This document shows positions 1 through 7,968 of a stretch of 33,943 nt of DNA, in pieces (within the stretch, counting starts at the first letter, position 1; every line of letters begins with the position of its first letter). Source of the stretch: Clostridia bacterium (lineage in GTDB: Bacteria; Bacillota; Clostridia; Oscillospirales; CAG-272); contig JAGDBK010000051.1 of the NCBI GenBank assembly GCA_017959065.1, forward strand, positions 1 to 33,943, in the 5' to 3' direction. The notes beneath the pieces were generated by a model that had not been told where the DNA came from, did not search any database, and worked only from the letters and a program-made list of their open reading frames with translations. The position numbers and the translations under genes are program-made.

Positions 1-157
1 ACTCAGTCAGAAAACAAAGGACCGACCGGGTTTGGTCGATCCCTTGTCGTACTATCTCGCAAGATGTACTTGAATATCTGTTTTGATGTAGCGCCGTATA
101 CCTGACCGGTACGTACGGTGCAACGGGAGGGAGGGGCCTAATCCCTCTCTACCCTAT
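1..157 (+). mobile_element. Group II intron, 3' end (domains V and VI), truncated by window start
   Basis: Positions 91-121 fold like group II domain V: nine lower pairs (91-99 with 113-121, including the usual G-U pairs), a two-base bulge AC at 111-112, then a distal helix 100-102/108-110. The catalytic triad position reads CGC, as known for class C introns. Positions 125-154 fold like domain VI: 125-127 with 152-154, a single bulged A at 151, then 128-135 with 143-150. The bulged A is 7 bases from a likely 3' splice site after 157, which is right for the branch point. The distal helix of domain V is short (31 bases in total against the usual 34). The intron-encoded reverse transcriptase, if present, lies left of the window. 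I cannot identify anything coding in 1-90. Confidence 0.8.
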
Positions 158-176
158 TACAGGATAATGAACGGAC

Positions 177-1130
177 TCAGGCGTTTCTGGTCGTGAATTT
201 CTTTACTGTCGTGAAGAAGTCGGAAAGAACAGCGTTTCTGTCTGCATGAGGAACATAGATCATCTTACGTCCGTCGTTGACTTCTCTGTACATTCCCTCG
301 CCGTCGATCGTGCGAGCGGGTACTATCGTGTAGACGAAATTGTCGGGAACGCGTGCAAACATCGGAGCGGCGATGTCGAAGATCGAACGCTGGCGGGTGT
401 TGCAGCCGTATTCGCCTTCCTCGGGCTCGCATTCGTCGTCGTAGAATATCTTGCAGAGGTAGTTTCCGATCGCTCCGGCCTTGTCCTTGAAATAATATGT
501 TACTTCCGCATTGGTCATATGGATGATATCTGTGCAGGATCCGCCCATTGCGGGAAGGAGAACTACCGGAACTCCGCAATCGAAGATGACTCTCGCGGCT
601 ATTCTGTCCTGCACGAGGTTGAAGTCATTCGCGTCAATATTCTCGAAAAGGTTTCCGCCGAGGAGGATGATCACGGCCTTGTTTATTATGGACGGATCCA
701 GAAGCAGGGCGGAAGCGACATTGGTGAAGCATCCGACGACCCCGATATAGACTATATCGTCGGCCTCATTTACCAGGCGGACCAGGTTTTCCGCTGCGTC
801 GCTCTTTACGGGAGTGATGATGTTGTCCATGTATTTATCGGAACCCCTGTAGCATGGAACATGCATCTTGTCCTCGGGGTCGATGAGCTGGCGGAGCTTA
901 AGAAGCTCCTGATAGCTCTTTTCCATTCCGTCAGCAGGTCCGCTTGAACGCTGATTGTGGAACGGAGCCGCACACAGCCCGAGGAGGTTAAGATCCTCGG
1001 CGGTCATCGCAAGTGTGACTGCGAACTGGTCGTCGATCTCGTTGAATGTGTCAGTGTCAAGGATGAAATTCTTTTTAGGGGTGGTCTTGATGTGATTTAG
1101 AATTTTTTCCATGTCAAAATCGTGATACAT
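177..1130 (-). CDS. Nucleoside hydrolase (IUNH family)
   Basis: The protein has 317 residues, a normal length for inosine/uridine-preferring nucleoside hydrolases, which cleave the N-glycosidic bond of nucleosides in the cytoplasm for salvage. The calcium-binding N-terminal motif is DTDTFNEIDDQFA (about residues 25-37), and a second acidic motif, FDIAAP, lies near residue 254. The HD pair of classical members reads FD here, so the usual general-acid histidine is missing, and substrate specificity cannot be given. The start is supported by an AGGAGG 8 bases upstream. It is probably transcribed alone from a consensus promoter at 1166-1194. Its 3' end faces the intron end, and no clear terminator is visible. 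Confidence 0.85.
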   Translation of the reverse strand: MYHDFDMEKILNHIKTTPKKNFILDTDTFNEIDDQFAVTLAMTAEDLNLLGLCAAPFHNQRSSGPADGMEKSYQELLKLRQLIDPEDKMHVPCYRGSDKYMDNIITPVKSDAAENLVRLVNEADDIVYIGVVGCFTNVASALLLDPSIINKAVIILLGGNLFENIDANDFNLVQDRIAARVIFDCGVPVVLLPAMGGSCTDIIHMTNAEVTYYFKDKAGAIGNYLCKIFYDDECEPEEGEYGCNTRQRSIFDIAAPMFARVPDNFVYTIVPARTIDGEGMYREVNDGRKMIYVPHADRNAVLSDFFTTVKKFTTRNA

Positions 1131-1165
1131 GATTCGGACCTCCTGAAGTCTGATTTTCTTTTAAA

Positions 1166-1194
1166 ATTATATATTACACGGTGTTCTTTGTCAA
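1166..1194 (-). promoter_or_regulatory. Consensus sigma-A promoter of the nucleoside hydrolase gene
   Basis: On the minus strand TTGACA (1189-1194) and TATAAT (1166-1171) are separated by exactly 17 bases, a full match to consensus. Transcription would start near 1159, about 29 bases before the ATG. The promoter lies just after the typA terminator, so the gene has its own transcript. Confidence 0.85.
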
Positions 1195-1218
1195 CCTGAA
1201 AACGCTTTTTGCGCATAT

Positions 1219-1244
1219 GAAAAGCCCCGTCTGCGGACGGGGCT
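1219..1244 (-). terminator. Rho-independent terminator of typA
   Basis: A 9-bp perfect stem, AGCCCCGTC paired with GACGGGGCT (1223-1231 with 1236-1244) around a 4-base loop, is followed on the minus strand by TTTT. It lies 12 bases after the typA stop codon. Confidence 0.85.
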
Positions 1245-1255
1245 CTGATCGTATT

Positions 1256-3091
1256 TTACTGCTTTTTAAGCTTGCTCTGCGCCTTGAGTCTGGATGCCGT
1301 GTCGAGTATGCGCTTGCGCAGCCTCAGCGATTTCGGAGTGACCTCCATAAGCTCGTCATCCGCGATGAATTCTATCGCTTCCTCAAGGGAAAGGATCTTC
1401 GCCGGTACGAGCCTCAGCGCTTCATCGGCGCCGGTCGAACGAATGGCGGTGAGCTGTTTCTTTTTGCAGACGTTTACGGATATGTCTCCGGATTTGGGAG
1501 ATTCGCCGACAATCATCCCCTCATATACTTTTGTCTGGACAGGGATGAACATTATGCCGCGTTCCTGGCTGTTGAACAGTCCGTATGAAGTGGCTTCTCC
1601 CGGTTCGCTCGCGACCAGCGACCCGGTGTATCTTATCGTGATATCGCCCTTGTAAGGCTGGTATCCGTCAAAGATCGAATTGAGTATGCCTTCGCCCCGA
1701 GTATCGGTCAGAAACTCGCTCCGGTATCCGAAGAGACATCTCGCGGGGATGGAATACTCTATCCTCATCCTGCTGCCCTTGAGATCCATCTGAAGCAGTT
1801 CACCTTTTCTGCTGCCCAGCTTCTCCACCACAGACCCGACATATTCCTCCGGAACGTCTATAGTCACTTTCTCCATCGGTTCGCATTTTACACCGTCGAT
1901 GGTCTTGAAGAGGACCTTCGGAGTGCTGCAGCAGAGCTCATAGCCTTCCCGGCGCATCGTCTCGATAAGTATCGACAGATGCATCTCGCCGCGTCCGCAT
2001 ACTCGGAAACTGTCGGTGGAGTCGGTGTCTTCGACCCTTAGAGATACATCCTTCAGCACTTCCTTGTACAGCCTGTCGCGGAGCTGGCGCGATGTGACGA
2101 ATTTGCCTTCGCGACCCGCAAACGGACTGTCGTTTACGGAGAACGTCATCTCCATGGTCGGCTCGCTGACTTTTACGAATTCGAGCGGCTCTACGCAGTT
2201 CACGTCCGTTATGGTATCGCCTATGGTAATATTGTCCGCTCCCGAAAAGCAGACGATGTCTCCCATTGAAGCGCTCTCCACCGGTATCCTGTTGAGTCCG
2301 TCTATCTGATAGATCGATACGATCTTTGTCTTTCTGGGCGGATCGTCGGGATTGTGAAAATTGGAGATCATGACTTCCTGATTCTGGCGTATCGTGCCGC
2401 GGTCGATCCTTCCTATGCCTATCCTTCCCACGTAATCATTGTAGTCAATGGAAGAGACCAGAAGCTGAAGCGGCTGATCCTCTTCACCTTCCGGGCAGGG
2501 AATATAATCGAGGATGCTGTCGAAAAGAACGGTCAGATCGCTGTCCTGTGCGTCCGCGTTCAGAGAGGCAGTGCCCGCTCTGCCGGAGCAGAAGATCACC
2601 GGGCTGTCCAGCTGTTCGTCGGTCGCGTCAAGGTCAATCAGAAGCTCGAGCACTTCGTCGACCACTTCCGTCGGCCTTGCGTCAGGCTTGTCGACCTTGT
2701 TTATCACCACGACGACCCTGTGGTTCAGTTCAAGGGCGCGCTGAAGAACAAAGCGGGTTTGGGGCATGGGTCCTTCCGCGGCGTCTACCAGCAGCAGGAC
2801 GCCGTTGACCATCTTGAGTATCCGCTCAACCTCGCCGCCGAAGTCAGCGTGGCCGGGAGTGTCGATAATGTTGATCTTCACTCCCTTATAGTGGATCGCC
2901 GTGTTCTTGGCAAGAATGGTTATGCCGCGCTCTCTTTCAAGAGCGTTGCTGTCCATAGTGCGCTCCTCGACTACCTGATTCTTTCTGAAAGCGCCGCCCT
3001 GCTTGAGCATCTCGTCGACGAGGGTCGTCTTGCCGTGGTCGACGTGCGCTATAATTGCTATATTCCTGAGATCTTCGCGTTTCAAAATCAT
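1256..3091 (-). CDS. typA: Ribosome-associated GTPase TypA/BipA
   Basis: This 611-residue translational GTPase is the usual family length. G-domain motifs: P-loop AHVDHGKT (15-22), switch I RGIT (55-58), DTPGH (77-81) and NKVD (131-134), then an EF-Tu domain 2, EF-G-like domains and the BipA C-terminal part. TypA binds the 70S ribosome and supports 50S assembly, stress and low-temperature growth. The annotated ATG has GGAG only about 2 bases upstream. The third codon is TTG at 3083-3085, about 8 bases from the same GGAG, and would give an N-terminus MKREDLRN like most family members, so the true start may be 3085. The gene is monocistronic, with its own promoter and terminator. Confidence 0.97.
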   Translation of the reverse strand: MILKREDLRNIAIIAHVDHGKTTLVDEMLKQGGAFRKNQVVEERTMDSNALERERGITILAKNTAIHYKGVKINIIDTPGHADFGGEVERILKMVNGVLLLVDAAEGPMPQTRFVLQRALELNHRVVVVINKVDKPDARPTEVVDEVLELLIDLDATDEQLDSPVIFCSGRAGTASLNADAQDSDLTVLFDSILDYIPCPEGEEDQPLQLLVSSIDYNDYVGRIGIGRIDRGTIRQNQEVMISNFHNPDDPPRKTKIVSIYQIDGLNRIPVESASMGDIVCFSGADNITIGDTITDVNCVEPLEFVKVSEPTMEMTFSVNDSPFAGREGKFVTSRQLRDRLYKEVLKDVSLRVEDTDSTDSFRVCGRGEMHLSILIETMRREGYELCCSTPKVLFKTIDGVKCEPMEKVTIDVPEEYVGSVVEKLGSRKGELLQMDLKGSRMRIEYSIPARCLFGYRSEFLTDTRGEGILNSIFDGYQPYKGDITIRYTGSLVASEPGEATSYGLFNSQERGIMFIPVQTKVYEGMIVGESPKSGDISVNVCKKKQLTAIRSTGADEALRLVPAKILSLEEAIEFIADDELMEVTPKSLRLRKRILDTASRLKAQSKLKKQ

Positions 3092-3123
3092 CTCTCCCGA
3101 AAAAAGAATTTCAACAAAAATTA

Positions 3124-3151
3124 ATTATATCACAAAAAGACTGTCTTTCAG
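3124..3151 (-). promoter_or_regulatory. Probable sigma-A promoter of typA
   Basis: On the minus strand CTGAAA (3146-3151), 16 bases, TATAAT (3124-3129). The predicted start of transcription is near 3117, giving a leader of about 26 bases before the typA start. Confidence 0.65.
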
Positions 3152-3185
3152 CAGAATGCCGGTAAATTTCATCAATTATTCGCCT

Positions 3186-3271
3186 GCTTTTGATATTCCG
3201 GTATGCCTCAGCCGAAAGTACGTGCCTGAAGAATGCGTATGACTTGAATTCCATATGGCTTTTGATATTCC
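3186..3271. repeat. Exact 14-bp direct repeat, two copies (candidate operator)
   Basis: GCTTTTGATATTCC occurs at 3186-3199 and at 3258-3271, 72 bp apart start to start. The second copy ends 8 bases before the -35 box of the promoter at 3280. Placement fits a binding site for a regulator of the downstream unit, possibly its own ArsR-type first gene, but binding is inferred only. Confidence 0.5.
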
Positions 3272-3279
3272 ACCGATTG

Positions 3280-3308
3280 TTGAAAATCATCAAACAATAT
3301 GTTATAAT
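3280..3308 (+). promoter_or_regulatory. Extended -10 sigma-A promoter of the five-gene unit 3425-7925
   Basis: TTGAAA (3280-3285), 17 bases, TATAAT (3303-3308), preceded by TGT (3300-3302) as an extended -10 element. Transcription would start near 3315, leaving a leader of about 110 bases before the regulator gene. Confidence 0.8.
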
Positions 3309-3424
3309 AATGTCAAAGATAATGAAACTGCCGGAATCCTGACTCATGTCATCCGGGCGAAAGACCGTATCTGAACTGATCAGACGGTCACGGCAGTGCA
3401 CCACCGGTGCAGAAAGGGTCAGCC

Positions 3425-4510
3425 ATGAGAATCAATTTTACCAAGGAGCCTAATCCGGTCTTCGAGTGCGCCATCCTGACTTTCAAGATCGTGAACCACG
3501 AGTCGTACAAGGACAAAAAGTCTCTCTACGCCTCGAAATACCAAACAGACGCCGGAATTCTGGACGACTGCTTCACGTCTCTGAGCAACATATCCAGGGA
3601 GATAGCCGCAAAGGTCAGAGGTTCGGTAAAACAGGTGGAGAGCCTGTTCAGGGCAAACAGCCTGGGCAGTTGCTGCGCGTTCTACCTTCTCCACGGCCCG
3701 ATGATGAACAGACAGCCGGATATCTTTTCTGCCGCAAATTCCGTAAAGAATATTACAAAGGCCGAGTTTTTCATGAATTTCTACCAGATGCTCGGCATGC
3801 AGGATAAGAAGGCTAAGTTCGCGCGTGACGTGAAGAACTACAATGATCTTATCAATTTCATCTCCGCAATGACGATACCGGATGACGAAAAGTGGGAACT
3901 GTGCCGTTTCTACAACAATTTTGAGTCGAACAAGGATATCCTTGCCGATTACATGCTTGAGATCGGACAGGCATTCTACGAAGTCTACGACAGCATGGAG
4001 AGCCACATAAACCATTATGTCGAGACGATCGAACAGCCTCTAGCCAAAGGCGGAGTGGCATATCTGAACAGCAATTTCGGGCTGGAACTCAATGACCAGA
4101 TAAACAGCGTTACGGTAGTGCCGTCCGTGATACTCGGGGCAGACATGAAATATCTCTTCAACTATACGTCGGACACTGTCGACGACGTGCTCGTCGTCGG
4201 CGGATATTACGAGCCGTTCGGAAGGATAGCCGGCGACGGGCAGAGGCTGACAGAACTCTGCGGGTCGCTCAAGGCTCTCGGGGATACCAGCAAGCTCAAG
4301 ATACTGAAGATCCTTTCGACAGGACCACGGTTCGGCCAGGAGCTGGCTCAGATGCTCGGCATCTCGACGGCGACTGTTTCCCACCACGTGTCCATTCTTG
4401 AAGAGTACGGCTTTATCGTGCTCGACAGGAGACAGAACAGGGTCTACTATTCTCTCAACAAGGACAGGATCAAAGAGCTGATAAGCACACTGGACAGTGA
4501 ACTGTCTTAA
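3425..4510 (+). CDS. ArsR-type winged-helix regulator with long unrecognised N-terminal domain
   Basis: The protein has 361 residues from the ATG at 3425, which has AAAGGG 6 bases upstream; a GTG 18 bases earlier has no ribosome binding site. Residues about 282-345 form an ArsR-like winged helix: ALGDTSKLKILKIL, the recognition stretch GISTATVSHHVSILEE, then a beta wing with RRQNRVYYSL. The preceding roughly 270 residues look mixed helical and soluble, with no membrane segment; I do not recognise them. Classical ArsR proteins are about 100 residues, so the N-terminal part is probably a ligand-sensing or oligomerisation domain. There is no obvious Cys metal motif at the helix. It is first in a five-gene unit, and self-regulation through the repeat at 3186/3258 is possible but unproven. 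Confidence 0.8.
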   Translation: MRINFTKEPNPVFECAILTFKIVNHESYKDKKSLYASKYQTDAGILDDCFTSLSNISREIAAKVRGSVKQVESLFRANSLGSCCAFYLLHGPMMNRQPDIFSAANSVKNITKAEFFMNFYQMLGMQDKKAKFARDVKNYNDLINFISAMTIPDDEKWELCRFYNNFESNKDILADYMLEIGQAFYEVYDSMESHINHYVETIEQPLAKGGVAYLNSNFGLELNDQINSVTVVPSVILGADMKYLFNYTSDTVDDVLVVGGYYEPFGRIAGDGQRLTELCGSLKALGDTSKLKILKILSTGPRFGQELAQMLGISTATVSHHVSILEEYGFIVLDRRQNRVYYSLNKDRIKELISTLDSELS

Positions 4511-4573
4511 ATCCAAGCTGTTGAACAAAAAACATAATGTAATTAAGTCAAATAAATCAGGAGGAACCAAGAA

Positions 4574-5434
4574 ATGAAACTTCCATTTAAGCCCGATCTC
4601 AGCGGAAAAATAGCGGTGGTCACCGGTGGCGGCGGTGTACTCTGTTCGGAATTCGCCTGCGCTCTCGCGGCATCAGGAGCGAAAGTCGCCGTGTGCGATC
4701 TCAGGCGTGAAGCTGCTGAGAAGGTCGTTGACCGTATAGAAAAAGACGGAGGGACTGCAATAGCCGTCACAGCCAACGTACTCGATAAAGAGAGCCTAGA
4801 AAAGGCAAGAGATGAGATACACGCGAAACTCGGAGGGAACATCGACATCCTAATCAACGGAGCGGGAGGAAACAATCCAAAAGGAACGACGACCCACGAA
4901 TACCTTACCCGCGAAGATCTTGAAAACGCCGCGGAAGGCGTCACGACATTTTTCGATCTGGATCCGGCCGGAATCGAATTCGTATTCAATCTCAATTTCC
5001 TCGGCACTCTTCTCCCGACTCAGGTATTTGCCAGAGAAATGGCCGATTCCAAGGATCCGGTCATCATCAACATCTCCAGTATGAACAGTTTCCGTCCCCT
5101 GACAAAGATACCGGCATATTCGGGAGCCAAGGCGGCCGTTTCCAATTTCACCATGTGGCTGGCGGTACATTTTGCACCTGTCGGGATCAGGGTAAATGCC
5201 ATTGCTCCGGGATTCTTCGTTACGGATCAGAACCGCGCTCTTCTTATGAATCCTGACGGGTCTCTCACTCCGCGTTCCGAAAAAATACTCAACCATACTC
5301 CCATGAGAAGATTCGGCGAGACCTATGACCTTCTTGGAACTCTTCTCTGGCTCACAGATACTGAGTCATCCGGATTCGTCAACGGTGTTGTGGTTCCTGT
5401 TGACGGCGGATTCGCCGCATATTCCGGAGTCTGA
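4574..5434 (+). CDS. SDR-family oxidoreductase, D-mannonate oxidoreductase (UxuB/YjmF)-like
   Basis: This 286-residue short-chain dehydrogenase has the nucleotide-binding motif VTGGGGVL (16-23), NGAGG (95-99), a helix Asn in NLNFLG (N141), catalytic Ser169 in INISSMN, Tyr182 and Lys186 in YSGAKAA, and the C-terminal PVDGGF. The motifs FFDLDP and NFLGTLLPTQVF are typical of the SDR D-mannonate oxidoreductases of Bacillus YjmF type, which interconvert fructuronate and mannonate in hexuronate breakdown. No uxuA, uxaC or kdg genes lie nearby, so the substrate is inferred from resemblance only. An AGGAGG sits 9 bases before the ATG. The 63-base gap after the regulator gene shows no terminator, so the two are probably co-transcribed. 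Confidence 0.85.
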   Translation: MKLPFKPDLSGKIAVVTGGGGVLCSEFACALAASGAKVAVCDLRREAAEKVVDRIEKDGGTAIAVTANVLDKESLEKARDEIHAKLGGNIDILINGAGGNNPKGTTTHEYLTREDLENAAEGVTTFFDLDPAGIEFVFNLNFLGTLLPTQVFAREMADSKDPVIINISSMNSFRPLTKIPAYSGAKAAVSNFTMWLAVHFAPVGIRVNAIAPGFFVTDQNRALLMNPDGSLTPRSEKILNHTPMRRFGETYDLLGTLLWLTDTESSGFVNGVVVPVDGGFAAYSGV

Positions 5435-5465
5435 CAGGAACCGATGTCCTTTTAGGAGAAGACCG

Positions 5466-6062
5466 ATGAAAAGATATATAAGTGTTTTTCTTGCTGCGCT
5501 GGCGCTGCTTGCCGTGATTATGTCCGGATGTTCTTCCGGAAATACGGATCCCTCGCTGGCCGGGATTGAGATCCCCGCGGGAATGAAGCTCATATCCCCG
5601 CTTACTGCGGAGTATTACCTTTTTGTTTCCGAAAACTGGAAATCCGATATAACCACCGGCGTGGTATCAGCTTATTACAGCGAGTCCGATCCGACCAATA
5701 TCTGTCTTATGGCCTTCAGTCTGGGCAGCCAGAACATGTCTTATGAGGATTACTGGAAGCAGTATGAGCCGGAATTCTCAAACATTTACAAGAACTATAC
5801 CCTTATAGACTCATCTGAGACGATAATGGGCGGGGTAACTGCGGGTTGCTTCATCTATTCGGGGACTTTTGTCACATCCGGTCAGAATACGTCAGGCGAT
5901 GACGGAGAAGACGGATCCGCCGGGGTCGACTATAAGTTCATGTCTGTCGTTGCCATAAAAGACAGGAACATTTACATCCTCACTTATTCGGCTAGAGAAT
6001 CCGCATACGAGACGCATCTCGGGGATTTCACCGATACGGTGAAGGCTTTCACGTTCAAATAA
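5466..6062 (+). CDS. Small lipoprotein of unknown function (DcrB/PsbP-like fold suspected)
   Basis: The 198-residue protein begins with a lysine/arginine N-terminus, a hydrophobic stretch (residues 5-19) and a lipobox-like MSGC ending at Cys22, so it is probably a membrane-anchored lipoprotein. Residues 30-198 form one soluble domain ending in a pattern of a repeated strand and 'FTDTVKAFTF', which resembles DcrB/PsbP-like lipoproteins; that is a weak, inferred match. A low-complexity acidic insert (SGDDGEDGSAG) lies around residues 142-152. The start is set by AGGAG 8 bases upstream. It follows the SDR gene by 31 bases and precedes the cysteine desulfurase by 18 bases. I do not know its role. 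Confidence 0.75.
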   Translation: MKRYISVFLAALALLAVIMSGCSSGNTDPSLAGIEIPAGMKLISPLTAEYYLFVSENWKSDITTGVVSAYYSESDPTNICLMAFSLGSQNMSYEDYWKQYEPEFSNIYKNYTLIDSSETIMGGVTAGCFIYSGTFVTSGQNTSGDDGEDGSAGVDYKFMSVVAIKDRNIYILTYSARESAYETHLGDFTDTVKAFTFK

Positions 6063-6080
6063 CGGGCGGTATTATCCGGT

Positions 6081-7250
6081 ATGATATATTTTGACAACAG
6101 CGCGACTACGCCTGTCTGCGCAAGAGCTGCGGCAAAAATGGCCGAGATCGGAGAACAGTTCTGGGGAAATCCGTCGTCGGTGCATTCTTTCGGACTGTCA
6201 GCTTCGAAGATCCTTTCGGAATCAAGAAAAAAGCTTCTGAATATCATGGGTGCCAGCGAAGGACACGGAGACCTGTTTTTCACGAGCGGCGGGACTGAAG
6301 CGGATAATATCGCTGTCATCGGGACCGCGCTCGCGAAAGAAAGAAACAGGGGCGGAAGGATAATTATCTCGGACAGCGAACATCCGGCGGTCTACTCATC
6401 GGCCGATTATCTTTCAAAACTGGGTTTTGATATAGTCACGATCGGCACGAGGGGCGGGAAACTGGACATCGGCGGACTGGAGGCCGCTGTCAACGAGCGT
6501 ACCATACTCGTGAGCCTGATGACGGTTAATAACGAGACCGGAGCCAGGTATGACGTCGCCGCCGCGTTCGCAACTGCAAAAAGGATCAATCCGGCGGTAG
6601 TTACGCATACTGACGCGGTACAGGCATTCATGAAGACCGGAGAAAGCGTTCTCTCATGCAGGCCTGATCTAGCAACGGTCAGTTCTCACAAGATATTCGG
6701 TCCCAAAGGCGTCGGCGCACTTTTCGTCTCGGGTGATGTCATTAGATCGAAAAAGATCGTTCCTCTTTTCCACGGAGGAAATCAGGAGTCCGGATTCAGA
6801 TCCGGTACGGAGAATCTTCCCGGGATAGCTGCTTTTGCGGAGGCCGCGGAATTCTGCAGTGAGCAGTTCGTTTCAATGTCATGCACCGTAAATGAATGCG
6901 TATCGGCCCTTGAAAGAAGACTGTCCACTGACGGAAGACTGAGTACCGTCAGGATAAACAGACCGGAAGGCGGCAGCGTCGACGGTATAATCAGTCTGAC
7001 GGTACCGGGAATAAGGAGCGAAGTAATGCTGAGATTTCTCTCCGGAAAAGGGATCTGCGTGTCGAGCGGATCAGCTTGTTCATCCAGATCCAAAGAACCG
7101 AGCAGGGCGCTTCTGGCCTTCGGACTGGACAGGAGAAGCGCGGATTCCACGATCCGCGTCAGCCTTTCCGGATTCAACACTCCGGTGGAGATGGAGACTT
7201 TCTGCGATGCCCTTGCCGAAGGGATCGCAAGTCTGTCAAAAGTGCGCTGA
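6081..7250 (+). CDS. Cysteine desulfurase (NifS/IscS-like)
   Basis: This 389-residue class V aminotransferase-fold enzyme takes sulfur from L-cysteine, giving alanine and an enzyme persulfide for Fe-S clusters or tRNA thiolation. Visible residues: FDNSATTP at 4-11, His101 stacking on PLP, Asp178 and Gln181, PLP lysine K204 in SSHKIFGPKG, and active-site Cys333 in SSGSACSSR. The long Cys loop fits the group I (NifS/IscS) type. No iscU, iscR or thiI lies beside it. In many Firmicutes a nifS-like gene is paired with thiI, but here an HD hydrolase follows. There is no good ribosome binding site before the ATG (only a weak CCGG), so translation may depend on coupling to the lipoprotein gene 18 bases upstream. 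Confidence 0.95.
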   Translation: MIYFDNSATTPVCARAAAKMAEIGEQFWGNPSSVHSFGLSASKILSESRKKLLNIMGASEGHGDLFFTSGGTEADNIAVIGTALAKERNRGGRIIISDSEHPAVYSSADYLSKLGFDIVTIGTRGGKLDIGGLEAAVNERTILVSLMTVNNETGARYDVAAAFATAKRINPAVVTHTDAVQAFMKTGESVLSCRPDLATVSSHKIFGPKGVGALFVSGDVIRSKKIVPLFHGGNQESGFRSGTENLPGIAAFAEAAEFCSEQFVSMSCTVNECVSALERRLSTDGRLSTVRINRPEGGSVDGIISLTVPGIRSEVMLRFLSGKGICVSSGSACSSRSKEPSRALLAFGLDRRSADSTIRVSLSGFNTPVEMETFCDALAEGIASLSKVR

Positions 7251-7343
7251 AAGTCCGTCGTGACGCTGACTGCCATGATGAACGCTGTCACGGATCAGCG
7301 GACGGAAGATTTCCGTATGTTATTTTGAATACGAGGAGAAAAA

Positions 7344-7925
7344 ATGAGTTTTAAAGAGACTTTCGTTTCCATATACAGAGACAAGATCCACCGCGAAGGC
7401 GCGGACAGACTGCTGGAATATCTGATGTCCCCGGCCAGCGATTTTTTCACCGCGCCGGCAAGCACCAGATTTCACGGCGCTCATGACGGCGGGCTCGTTG
7501 AGCACAGCCTAATCGTTTACGACTGCCTTGTAGACTATCTTTCAAGGGAAAGAGTGAAAAAGCTCTACGGTATGGATTATTCGGATGAGACTGTGGCGAT
7601 CGCCGCTCTGCTCCATGACGTATGCAAGATAAATGTATACAAAAAGTCCATGAGGAACGTAAAGGATGAGACAGGGAAATGGACCTCGGTCCCGTATTAC
7701 GAATTCGAGGACGACCTTCCGTACGGGCACGGAGAGAAATCCGTTTACATCATTTCCGGGTATATGAAGCTGACCCGCGAGGAAGCCTTCGCCATAAGAT
7801 ACCATATGGGCTTTTCGGGGAACGACGATGTGAGGAACGTCGGGGACTCTTTTGAGATGTTCCCGCTATCGTTTGCTCTCAACACTGCGGATTCCGAAGC
7901 TTCGTTCTATATGGAGAAAAGGTGA
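7344..7925 (+). CDS. HD-domain hydrolase, YhaM-like HD domain alone
   Basis: The protein has 193 residues with metal-binding HD superfamily signatures: H44/H47, H54 in GGLVEHS, the HD pair 91-92 in ALLHDVCKI, H129 and H154. The pattern RFHGAHDGGLVEHSL resembles the HD domain of YhaM-type 3'-5' exoribonucleases, but the N-terminal OB-fold of YhaM is absent, so a nucleotide or nucleic-acid phosphohydrolase is only a guess. GAGGAG precedes the ATG by 5 bases. It is last in the unit, 93 bases after the cysteine desulfurase, and is followed by a strong terminator. Confidence 0.8.
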   Translation: MSFKETFVSIYRDKIHREGADRLLEYLMSPASDFFTAPASTRFHGAHDGGLVEHSLIVYDCLVDYLSRERVKKLYGMDYSDETVAIAALLHDVCKINVYKKSMRNVKDETGKWTSVPYYEFEDDLPYGHGEKSVYIISGYMKLTREEAFAIRYHMGFSGNDDVRNVGDSFEMFPLSFALNTADSEASFYMEKR

Positions 7926-7968
7926 CCGCCGGTAAGAGGCAGGATCATTCTTTAGCATGCGAAAAACC

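Larger units (their letters stand above)
3092..3424. other. Divergent intergenic region between typA and the ArsR-type regulator
   Basis: No gene was recognised in these 333 bases; short open frames on both strands lack ribosome binding sites and recognisable products. The region holds the typA promoter (3124-3151), the promoter of the regulator unit (3280-3308) and two exact copies of the 14-mer GCTTTTGATATTCC. Confidence 0.7.

Noticed and set aside
1..105. Open frames on both strands at the left edge as the tail of a protein gene
   Set aside because: They are short, have no recognisable residues and run into the intron domain V region.
121..157. Hairpin GAGGG/CCCTC after the nucleoside hydrolase gene as its terminator
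   Set aside because: There is no T run on the minus strand, and the fold with a bulged A fits group II domain VI better.
3111..3404. 97-codon minus-strand frame in the typA-regulator gap
   Set aside because: No ribosome binding site, no recognisable product, and it spans two promoters.
7251..7343. Nested inverted repeats (TCCGTC/GACGGA and GTGAC/GTCAC) between nifS and the HD gene as a terminator
   Set aside because: The arms are separated by large unpaired segments and no T run follows.
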